Source: Actinomycetes bacterium
Lineage (GTDB): Bacteria; Actinomycetota; Actinomycetes; Propionibacteriales; Propionibacteriaceae
Direction of reading: 5' to 3'
DNA length: 14,271 bases
NCBI GenBank assembly: GCA_023437345.1
Contig: JAEZGC010000258.1
Coordinates: forward strand, 1-14,271
This document shows positions 5,336-11,472 of the stretch, one piece after another (the stretch's first letter is position 1; each line of letters begins with the position of its first letter). The notes under the pieces are model-generated. The model ran no database searches, had not been told where the DNA came from, and saw only the letters and a list, made by a program, of their open reading frames with translations. A program made the position numbers and the translations under genes.

Positions 5336-7225
5336 GTGACGCCCCAGCGCGCGGAGCCCGGCGGCGAGCCGGTGGCCGATCGCCTGCTGGCGGCCCTGCG
5401 TGCGTGGCGGTACCTCGACCAGAGGCGGTTCGAGTTCACAGTCGCCGCGCTGGGTGAGCAGAATCCGCCCGCCTGGCCGCAGTTCAGCGAGCTGGCGACC
5501 GGCGCCGGCCTGGCTGAGCTGCGGCAGGACGGCACGACGATCGCCGTCCGCCACCCTGTCGAGGTTCCCCTCGCCGAACCGGACCGCGACCTCGAGGACA
5601 TCCTGCGCCGCCTGCTGGACCACTGGCTGACAGCGCGGGACGCCGCGGCCCAGGTGGCCGCGCTGCGATGGGCGGTGGCACTGCGCGACTGGGGGGCCAT
5701 CGATCCGCGCTGGCTGTACGAGCTCCAGCATGTCTCCCTGGATCGCGACCCCGAGGTGGTGGCGATGCTGGACGCCCTGCCGGTCGAGGCCCGGAAGGCC
5801 AACCCGATCCTGACCTGGGCGTGGGGAGCGTCGGGCACCTACGCGGCCAATGCGGGCAGCTCCCACACGATAGCCATCACCAGGTTGGTGGCCGACGCGG
5901 TAGCGCTGCACAGCCGGTGGCAGGAGGCACCCACCGTCGACGCCGCCGTCACCGCCGGGTGCATTTGGATGCTCGCCCAGCGGTTCCTACCCACGTCCCC
6001 GCCGTCTGCGGCGCTGGAAGGCGCCTGGGCGACGCACCTCGAGGTGTCGCGCTACATCGCCGAACAGCGTCGCCACCACAGCCCGCCGAGCCCCATCATC
6101 GAGGTCACCTTCCGCGCCGGTTCGGCCCGGATCGCACTCGCCCGTGCCGACCTGCGGCACGTCACGGTGGAGGCCGACTACGCCCTCGCCCTCGATCCCG
6201 ACATCGCCGCGCCGCTGGTCAGGGGCGGCGCCAACTTCGCCATGGAGCTGATGGGGTTCCCCAGCGAGCCGTACGACCGCCCCGAGAGCGAGGCAGGGTT
6301 CGGGATCGGGATCGCCTTCCAGGACTCGATGTCGGAGCGGCTGTCCCGGGCCCTTTCGATGGTGCGACAGCTGGATCGGAACGGCTGCCAGGCCGCGCTG
6401 CACGTGTTCGACGGCATGCCGCCCGGCGCCCCCGGGTGGACCGGGGTGGTGTTCCTCCAGATGCTGAACGGGGCGCTGTGGGGCGATCCCGAGGCGACGC
6501 TCACCCGGGCGGACGCGGCGGCCGCCCGGCACGGCATGGTGTGGCAGGAGCACCGCGGACCGCTGGGTCAGATCCTGCTCGCCCGCGGCCGGGTGGCCCT
6601 GCTGAACCGGATCGGATCCCACCACGCCGCCCACGAGGTGGCGCACGCCCTGCCGGCCCTCCTGCGCCGTGTCGCGGAGGCGCAGACGCGGCTGTGGGCC
6701 GGAGACTTCAGCCACGCCCGGCGGATCACCGACGCGGGTCTGCACGACCCCGAGACCACCCTTGTCGACCGGGTGATGCTGCTGGCGGTGCGGGCCGCCA
6801 CCCTCGCCCTCGACCCGGCGTCCTCGCCGGAGTCGCAGGCCGCCGCGGCACGGCTGGCGGTCGACGCGTGCCTCGAGCATGACGTCTGGGTGGCGCTGGC
6901 CCTCGTCCCGCCGGAGACCAGGGAAGGCATCCTTGACGTGGCGGCGGCCGATGACCCACCGCATCCCAGGCTCGATCTTCTCCGGGAGCGGATCAGGGAG
7001 CTGTCCGGCGACCCGCGGCGGACCAGCGCACAGATCCCGCTGAGCCGGCGCGAGCGGGTACTGCTGCCCCTGCTGGCCTCCACCCAGACCGTGCCGGAGA
7101 TAGCCACCGCCCTGCATGTCTCACCCAACACCGTCCGCAAGCAGGTGGTCACGTTGCGGGCGAAGTTCGACGCGGGCTCGCGCCAGGAACTGGTGCGGCG
7201 GGCACGGGAAGCGGGCCTGCTATAG
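5336..7225 (+). CDS. LuxR-type helix-turn-helix transcriptional regulator without ATPase domain
   Basis: This 629-residue cytoplasmic regulator has a clear LuxR/GerE DNA-binding domain at the C-terminus (about 568-629): PLSRRERVLLPLL, then PEIATALHVSPNTVRKQV and a closing REAGLL. The rest is alpha-helical, Ala/Leu/Arg-rich sequence without a Walker A loop, receiver aspartate or PAS signature. It resembles the middle and C-terminal helical repeats of large LuxR (MalT-like) regulators with the ATPase portion missing. What it senses and regulates is unknown; the divergent helicase and the downstream zinc-ribbon ORF are the nearest candidate targets. The start is GTG 5336 with only a weak GGTGGG-like ribosome binding site. 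An in-frame TGA at 5330 blocks any longer version in this frame. Confidence 0.88.
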   Translation: MTPQRAEPGGEPVADRLLAALRAWRYLDQRRFEFTVAALGEQNPPAWPQFSELATGAGLAELRQDGTTIAVRHPVEVPLAEPDRDLEDILRRLLDHWLTARDAAAQVAALRWAVALRDWGAIDPRWLYELQHVSLDRDPEVVAMLDALPVEARKANPILTWAWGASGTYAANAGSSHTIAITRLVADAVALHSRWQEAPTVDAAVTAGCIWMLAQRFLPTSPPSAALEGAWATHLEVSRYIAEQRRHHSPPSPIIEVTFRAGSARIALARADLRHVTVEADYALALDPDIAAPLVRGGANFAMELMGFPSEPYDRPESEAGFGIGIAFQDSMSERLSRALSMVRQLDRNGCQAALHVFDGMPPGAPGWTGVVFLQMLNGALWGDPEATLTRADAAAARHGMVWQEHRGPLGQILLARGRVALLNRIGSHHAAHEVAHALPALLRRVAEAQTRLWAGDFSHARRITDAGLHDPETTLVDRVMLLAVRAATLALDPASSPESQAAAARLAVDACLEHDVWVALALVPPETREGILDVAAADDPPHPRLDLLRERIRELSGDPRRTSAQIPLSRRERVLLPLLASTQTVPEIATALHVSPNTVRKQVVTLRAKFDAGSRQELVRRAREAGLL

Positions 7226-7249
7226 CCGCCGGACGGCATCGGAGCGCCC

Positions 7250-7429
7250 GTGGCTGACCAGACCCCACCGGCGCGCGTTCCGCTGGACCCTCCGCCCGGA
7301 ATCCCAACCGATGCCGGCGGCGACCCGGCGTGCTGGCTCGCCTCGGTCTGTCCTGACTGCGGCGCCTTCACCGAGGGTCCTGGGCCCTGCTGGAACTGCG
7401 GCCGGGCAGCCGACCCGGGACCCCGCTGA
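7250..7429 (+). CDS. Small zinc-ribbon protein, function unknown
   Basis: This 59-residue ORF begins at GTG 7250, with GGAG at 7241-7244 spaced 5 nt upstream, and starts 24 bp after the luxR stop. The N-terminal half is Pro-rich. The C-terminal half has ACWLASVCPDCGAF (27-40) followed by GPCWNCGR (45-52), giving two CxxC knuckles (C34/C37 and C47/C50) plus an extra C28. This is a classic four-cysteine zinc-ribbon layout in a protein too small for much else. Codon third positions are mostly G or C. It may act as a protein- or RNA-binding partner, and co-transcription with luxR is likely from the spacing. I do not recognise a named family. Confidence 0.65.
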   Translation: MADQTPPARVPLDPPPGIPTDAGGDPACWLASVCPDCGAFTEGPGPCWNCGRAADPGPR

Positions 7430-7473
7430 CCGAGCGCCGGGAGTCGGACCCGGATCGTCGGGGCAGCGCCCTG

Positions 7474-8121
7474 CTACCAGGTCACCACCTGGTCGGCGAC
7501 GACGGCGAACCCGTGCCGGGCGTTCGCGTGCCACACCACGACCCCGTCCGGGGTGGCAAGGGCCGCGAGGTCGCCGGCGACCAGGACCGCGTCCTGCGGC
7601 AGCGCCGGCGGGTCGGAGAGCTCGGAGGTGAGCGGGTCGCCGCGGCACGAGCCCTGGCCGGCCTCCCAGGCTTCGCCGGTGGGCTGCCAGAGGAAGACGA
7701 AGTTGTTGTCCCAGTCGCCGGCGTCGCACTCCAGCTCGGGTACGACCGGGCTGAGTTGGGCGCGCACCGCGCAGGCCGCGAAGGCGAACTCGTCGCCGCC
7801 GTTGAGGTCGCACCGCACCCTGCCGTCACCGGTCGAGAACACGAACAGCCCCGGGAACTCGGCCGACTCCGGGATCGGGGGCGCCGCCGCCGGCGGAGCC
7901 TGGCAGGCGCGCGGGTCCACCCCGGCGGGGAGGAAGTCGCAGGCCGGGGAGGCGGTGACGGTCGGCGCGTCCGAGGGTGTGGCGGTCCCTGCCGGCGTCG
8001 GCGAAGCCGAGGTGGGGGCGGTGGTGGTTGGAGCCAGGGTGGGGCTCGGTGGCGGGGTACCGCCCGGCGTGCAGGCGCTGAGCAGCACCAGCATCAGCAC
8101 ACCAGCGATCCAGCGTCCCAT
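7474..8121 (-). CDS. Cysteine-containing secreted lipoprotein, function unknown
   Basis: This 215-residue lipoprotein has a signal peptide at 1-16 (hydrophobic 5-14) and a lipobox LSAC at 14-17, so C17 should be lipidated and the protein anchored outside the cell membrane. A Thr/Ser/Pro/Ala-rich linker (about 18-58) leads to a globular domain with six cysteines (C61, C73, C104, C117, C132, C159), which could form three disulfides. Trp/Phe-rich stretches such as NNFVFLWQPTGE (139-150) suggest a compact beta domain. I do not recognise the family. The ATG at 8121 was chosen because the signal peptide begins there and an AGGGGGG ribosome site sits about 5 nt upstream. An ACCAGGT/ACCTGGT inverted repeat (7476-7493) overlaps the stop codon. 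The gene converges with the zinc-ribbon ORF. Confidence 0.8.
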   Translation of the reverse strand: MGRWIAGVLMLVLLSACTPGGTPPPSPTLAPTTTAPTSASPTPAGTATPSDAPTVTASPACDFLPAGVDPRACQAPPAAAPPIPESAEFPGLFVFSTGDGRVRCDLNGGDEFAFAACAVRAQLSPVVPELECDAGDWDNNFVFLWQPTGEAWEAGQGSCRGDPLTSELSDPPALPQDAVLVAGDLAALATPDGVVVWHANARHGFAVVADQVVTW

Positions 8122-8147
8122 GGCGGCCCCCCTGCCTCGACTGCTGA

Positions 8148-8153
8148 ACGCTA
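8148..8153 (-). promoter_or_regulatory. Possible -10 element of the lipoprotein gene
   Basis: TAGCGT on the minus strand fits the actinobacterial TAnnnT -10 pattern and lies 27 bp before the ATG at 8121, which leaves room for a short leader containing the Shine-Dalgarno. No convincing -35 hexamer was found. Confidence 0.3.
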
Positions 8154-8264
8154 CCAGTCGGCGGTTCGCGGTGGGGAGGGCAAAGGTGTCACCCACCCGT
8201 GGGCCCTGCCGATCACGACGAAGCGTCCGGCACCCGGCGCCGGGAAGCTCCTTGAGAACAGAAG

Positions 8265-8290
8265 GACCCTCCCCCGACTGGGGGAGGGTC
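8265..8290 (-). terminator. Intrinsic terminator after tRNA-Glu
   Basis: GACCCTCCCCC (8265-8275) and GGGGGAGGGTC (8280-8290) form a perfect 11-bp stem with a GACT loop. On the minus strand it begins 4 nt after the CCA of tRNA-Glu and is followed by a T/C-rich tract (CCTTCTGTTCTC). It should end the tRNA transcript and insulate the lipoprotein gene downstream. Confidence 0.85.
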
Positions 8291-8294
8291 TCTG

Positions 8295-8370
8295 TGGTAG
8301 CCCCGACGGGATTCGAACCCGCGCTACCGCCTTGAGAGGGCGGCGTGCTAGGCCGCTACACAACGGGGCC
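8295..8370 (-). tRNA. tRNA-Glu (anticodon CTC)
   Basis: This complete cloverleaf has acceptor GGCCCCG paired with CGGGGCT and an anticodon stem CCGCC/GGCGG around loop CTCTCAA, giving anticodon CTC, which reads GAG. The T loop is TTCGAAT. The discriminator is A at 8298 and the CCA end is encoded at 8295-8297. It lies 65 bp after tRNA-Gln on the same strand and directly before a strong terminator, so the two are probably one transcript. Confidence 0.96.
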
Positions 8371-8435
8371 ACGTGTCGCTCTCACGACCTGCGCAATCTA
8401 CCAAACCGCGGCCAGCGGCGGCGAATCTCGCAGCG

Positions 8436-8507
8436 CTGGGGTACTAGGACTCGAACCTAGACTGACGGAACCAGAATCCGGCGGGCTGCCAATTACCCCA
8501 TACCCCA
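8436..8507 (-). tRNA. tRNA-Gln (anticodon CTG)
   Basis: Acceptor TGGGGTA pairs with TACCCCA, T stem CTAGG/CCTAG carries loop TTCGAGT, and the anticodon loop TTCTGGT gives anticodon CTG, which reads CAG. The discriminator is G at 8436. No CCA is encoded (CGC follows), so the CCA must be added by tRNA nucleotidyltransferase, unlike the neighbouring tRNA-Glu. The bottom pair of the anticodon stem (27-43) is a C-U mismatch. Confidence 0.95.
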
Positions 8508-8595
8508 TCTTCCTGAATGGCTGCGTCACTGCCGGTTCGCGGCGGTTGCGCACCCCTTCAGAGGCATGCCGGCCGGTGAGGGCCAGCGAGGGACG

Positions 8596-8625
8596 ACTTT
8601 ACCGGACCTCAGCGGCGCTAACCAA
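8596..8625 (-). promoter_or_regulatory. Possible promoter of the tRNA-Gln/Glu operon
   Basis: On the minus strand TTGGTT (8620-8625) and TAAAGT (8596-8601) are separated by 18 bp, a reasonable -35/-10 pair placed about 90 bp before the tRNA-Gln 5' end. It overlaps the last codons of the CPBP gene. The match is moderate and a different promoter nearer the tRNA cannot be excluded. Confidence 0.35.
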
Positions 8626-9616
8626 ACCGGGAGGGTCGCCGGCCGCCGTGCGGTGGCGGCGCCCCCGGGGTGAGGCTGGCAAGGTTCATCCGACGGCCGA
8701 GCCACAGCGCCGCCGCCGCGAACAGCGCGAAGCTGAGCAGGTCGATGCCGGCGTCCAGCCAGCCGATCACCCGGGTGGCCTTCACCTCGGCGATCGTGCC
8801 GGTCAGCCCTGCCCAGACGAACGCCGAGACGTTGTTGGCGATGTGGGCTGCGACGCCGGCCTCCAGCCCGCCGGTGCGCACCACAAGGACGCCGGCCAGC
8901 AGGCCGAAGCCGAACCGGTCAAGGAACAGCGGCAGGTTCTGGGTGCCGTGGAACAGCGCGAACACCGCAGCCGACACCACCACCCCCAGCCACGGCCCAC
9001 GCAGGACCGCCTGGAAGGCCTGCAGCAGGTAGCCCCGGAAGAAGTACTCCTCGGCGATCGCCTGCAGCGGCGACGTCGCCACGATGGCGACCAGGAACCA
9101 ACCGAGCCCCTCCTGGGGCCGCAGCTGCCACGTCCAGCCCGCGCCGGTGACGAACAGGACGGCGTTCAACACGGCGAACCCGAGCAGCAGGGCCCCCAGC
9201 CCGTAACGCCACCGCACGCCCAGCTGCACCGAGTGCAGCCACCGAGGGTGGACGCGGTGCACCACCAGCACGAGCGCGAAACTCAGCGGCAGCAGCACCG
9301 CCAGTCCGAGGTGGGACGCTGCCATCCCGACCGGGGTCTCGAAGGCGCGCCCGGCCGCGGCGAACTCCGCGAACGACCCCGGCCGGCCCGCCATCGTCCA
9401 GGCCACCACCAGCACCAACTGGATCACGAGCGGGGTGAGGGCCAGGAAGGTGACCAGCCCGAGGAAGGAGCCGAACAGGCCACGGACGGGTCGCAGCCAG
9501 CCCGGGGCACCCGGCGCCTCGGGCACCTCGAGGACGTGCGGGTAGCGCACGCCCGCCGGTGGGGAGTGCGTCGCGGCCAGCAGCCCCGGCCCCGGACGGT
9601 CCCCCGCCGGGGCCAC
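8618..9616 (-). CDS. CPBP (CAAX/Abi) family intramembrane metalloprotease
   Basis: This 332-residue polytopic membrane protein has about seven hydrophobic segments (roughly 48-74, 98-120, 138-158, 171-187, 207-225, 232-247, 291-307). The catalytic motifs of the CPBP/Rce1-like family are all present: EExxxR as E189, E190 and R194 in AEEYFFRG; FxxxH as F219/H223 in FALFHG; and HxxxN as H258/N262 in HIANN. The enzyme is therefore predicted to be an active glutamate-type intramembrane protease; bacterial members act in peptide or bacteriocin processing and immunity, but no substrate is visible here. Translation starts at GTG 9616, 2 nt after the FAH-family stop, with a strong AGGAGGA site inside the end of that gene, so the two are co-translated. 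The Gly/Pro/Arg-rich C-terminus (about 311-332) is probably disordered. Confidence 0.92.
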   Translation of the reverse strand: MAPAGDRPGPGLLAATHSPPAGVRYPHVLEVPEAPGAPGWLRPVRGLFGSFLGLVTFLALTPLVIQLVLVVAWTMAGRPGSFAEFAAAGRAFETPVGMAASHLGLAVLLPLSFALVLVVHRVHPRWLHSVQLGVRWRYGLGALLLGFAVLNAVLFVTGAGWTWQLRPQEGLGWFLVAIVATSPLQAIAEEYFFRGYLLQAFQAVLRGPWLGVVVSAAVFALFHGTQNLPLFLDRFGFGLLAGVLVVRTGGLEAGVAAHIANNVSAFVWAGLTGTIAEVKATRVIGWLDAGIDLLSFALFAAAALWLGRRMNLASLTPGAPPPHGGRRPSRFG

Positions 9617-9618
9617 GG

Positions 9619-10422
9619 TCAGTCCTCCTGCCCGACGACCGGGTTCGACAGCGTCCCGATGCCGGAGATGGTGATCTCGACCTCGTCGCCCGGGACGATC
9701 CGGGCGACCCCTGCCGGGGTTCCGGTGAGGATCACGTCGCCGGGGAGCAAGGTGGTGTAGCTGGTCACGAAGGAGACCAGGTCGGCCACCTTGTGCACCA
9801 TCAGCGAGGTGTTCGCCTCCTGCTTCACCGCGCCGTTGACGCTCGTGGTCAGGTCGAGGTCGTCCACCTCGTCAAGTTCGAGGTGGGTGACGATCCACGG
9901 GCCGAGCGGGCAGAACGAGTCGTAGCCCTTGGCGCGCGTCCACTGGTCGTCGGTGCGCTGCAGGTCGCGGCATGTCACGTCATTGCCGATCGTGTAGCCG
10001 AAGATCACCTCGGGGACACGCTCGGGCGGCACCCGGCGGCAGATCCGTCCGATCACCACGGCGAGCTCGCCCTCGAACTGGAGGTCCTCGGTCTCCGGCG
10101 GGTGGACTATCGCCTCCCCCGGACCGATCACCGAGGTGTTCGGCTTCAGGAACGTCAGCGGCACCTCCGGCACGTCGTTGCCGAGTTCGGCGGCGTGGGC
10201 GGCGTAGTTGCGCCCCACCGCCACCACCTTGCTGCGCGGGATCACCGGGGCGAGCAGCCGGACATCGGCCAGCGCCAACCGCTCCCCGGTGTAGTGGACG
10301 GGCCCGGCCAGCGGATCGCCGTTGACCACCGCGACGGTGTCGGGATTGGGACCGCCGTCGGCTTCGAGCTCGACGACGCCGAAGGCGGTCTCGCCGCCGT
10401 GGGAGAAACGTGCCACACGCAT
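9619..10422 (-). CDS. Fumarylacetoacetate hydrolase family protein
   Basis: This 267-residue cytoplasmic enzyme has the FAH fold, whose members hydrolyse or isomerise 2-oxo acid intermediates (acylpyruvate, oxaloacetate, homoprotocatechuate-pathway compounds). VGRNYAAHAAELG (69-81) is the family entry motif. The divalent metal ligands E117, E119 (FEGE 116-119) and D148 (NDVTCRD) are present. K165 and GYDSFCPLGPW (166-176) plus LTGTPAGV (232-239) complete the active site. The length and the short N-terminal domain match the actinobacterial gene usually found beside gltX. The exact substrate cannot be read from sequence. ATG 10422 follows AGGG about 8 nt upstream and lies 10 bp after the dehydrogenase stop, so it is in an operon with it and with the CPBP gene. 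Confidence 0.92.
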   Translation of the reverse strand: MRVARFSHGGETAFGVVELEADGGPNPDTVAVVNGDPLAGPVHYTGERLALADVRLLAPVIPRSKVVAVGRNYAAHAAELGNDVPEVPLTFLKPNTSVIGPGEAIVHPPETEDLQFEGELAVVIGRICRRVPPERVPEVIFGYTIGNDVTCRDLQRTDDQWTRAKGYDSFCPLGPWIVTHLELDEVDDLDLTTSVNGAVKQEANTSLMVHKVADLVSFVTSYTTLLPGDVILTGTPAGVARIVPGDEVEITISGIGTLSNPVVGQED

Positions 10423-10432
10423 GGATGCAACC

Positions 10433-11365
10433 CTAGGGGGCGACGATGTTGACCAGCGGCTGCCCGGCCGCGAACCGCTCCAGTTGCGAGCGCATCAGGC
10501 GGTGCACCCGCGGGTAGAAGGCGTCGGCCTGGCCGCCGGCGTGCGGGCTTATGAAGACCCCCGGCGAGGTCCACAGCGGATGGTCGGACGGCAGCGGTTC
10601 CGGGTCGGTCACGTCCAGCGAGGCGCGGATCCGGCCGTCCTTGACCGCCTCGACAAGGGCGTTGGTGTCGACAACCTTGCCGCGGGCGGTGTTGACCAGC
10701 AGGGCGCCGTCCGGCATCGCGGCCAGCTGCTCGGCGCCGATCAGGCCCTCGGTCTGCGGCGTGAGCGGGGTGATCACGAAGACCACGTCCGCCTCCGGCA
10801 GCAGCGCCATCAGGTCGGTGACCGGGTGCACCAGCGGCTCGGTGCGCGGGCTGCGGGCGACCCTGGTGACCGAGGCCACCTCGAAGGCGGCGACCCGGCG
10901 CTCGATGGCGGCTCCGATCCGTCCGTAGCCGACGATCAGCACCCTGCGGTCGGCCAGCGAGTCGGCGAACTCGAGGTTCCAGGTGCCGCTGGGCATGTTG
11001 CGGGCGAAGTTGTCCAGCTTGCGAAGGTTGACCAGGGCAAGGGCTACCGCAAGCTCGGCGGTGGCGGTGTCGTGCACGCCGGCGGCATTCGACAGCACCA
11101 TCCCCGGCCGCAGGAACGGCACGTAGTTGTCGTAGCCTGCCGACTGCAGCTGGATCACCTTCAGGCTGGTCATCTCGTCGATCCGCTCCAGCAGCGGCAG
11201 CGGCGGGGCCATGTAGGGCGCCACCAGCAGCTCCACCTCGCTGATCGAGGCAGGCAGGTCACCGTCGCGCCGGTAGTAATCGGCCACCAGCCCCTCCGGC
11301 AGCGAGCCGAGGGCCGCCACCGCCTTGGCCTCGTCGTCGAACGGCAGCCAAACCCGCTTCGCCAT
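10433..11365 (-). CDS. D-isomer specific 2-hydroxyacid dehydrogenase
   Basis: This 310-residue NAD(P)-dependent oxidoreductase interconverts a 2-oxo acid and a D-2-hydroxy acid. The nucleotide-binding loop is GYGRIG at 146-151. The catalytic triad is complete: R228 in NTARG, E256 in DVTDPEPLP, and H275 in SPHAGG. The dimerisation/substrate part lies at the N-terminus and around AGVHDTATAELAVAL (95-109). It has no ACT domain and is too short for a typical SerA, so phosphoglycerate is not the obvious substrate. ATG 11365 is supported by AGGAAGG about 6 nt upstream; in-frame codons further up would enter the divergent promoter region. It heads the dehydrogenase-FAH-CPBP operon, which suggests a shared role in 2-oxo acid metabolism for the first two. 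Confidence 0.93.
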   Translation of the reverse strand: MAKRVWLPFDDEAKAVAALGSLPEGLVADYYRRDGDLPASISEVELLVAPYMAPPLPLLERIDEMTSLKVIQLQSAGYDNYVPFLRPGMVLSNAAGVHDTATAELAVALALVNLRKLDNFARNMPSGTWNLEFADSLADRRVLIVGYGRIGAAIERRVAAFEVASVTRVARSPRTEPLVHPVTDLMALLPEADVVFVITPLTPQTEGLIGAEQLAAMPDGALLVNTARGKVVDTNALVEAVKDGRIRASLDVTDPEPLPSDHPLWTSPGVFISPHAGGQADAFYPRVHRLMRSQLERFAAGQPLVNIVAP

Positions 11366-11472
11366 AACTTGCCTTCCTGGGTGATCGAAACTCTCGCTCG
11401 GGGTCCACCCTACGGCCCGATCCGGCCGGCCCGGGCAGCGCGCGGCCAACTCTCGGCCGCTAGCCTGTCGCC
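11366..11472. promoter_or_regulatory. Divergent promoter region between dehydrogenase and deoA
   Basis: This 107-bp gap carries both promoters. TAGCCT at 11461-11466 serves deoA on the plus strand. On the minus strand TAGGGT (11407-11412) fits TAnnnT and is a candidate -10 for the dehydrogenase, followed by the AGGAAGG site near 11372-11378. No clear -35 hexamers were found. Confidence 0.4.
11461..11466 (+). promoter_or_regulatory. -10 element giving a probable leaderless deoA mRNA
   Basis: TAGCCT lies 6 nt before the ATG at 11473 and no Shine-Dalgarno is visible. In Actinobacteria a TAnnnT box about 7 nt before a start codon marks leaderless transcripts, in which the A of ATG is the first base. 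Confidence 0.5.

Noticed and set aside
5987..7117. Minus-strand open frame within luxR
   Set aside because: It is a shadow of the luxR coding frame; the HTH in the plus frame decides which is real.
8122..8196. Longer N-terminus for the lipoprotein starting at 8196
   Set aside because: It would bury the signal peptide behind 25 polar residues; the ATG at 8121 has a ribosome site and puts the lipobox at the normal distance.
8345..9760. Plus-strand open frame running over both tRNAs and the CPBP gene
   Set aside because: It overlaps two certain tRNAs and a gene with all three CPBP motifs; the translation is Gln/Arg/His-rich filler.
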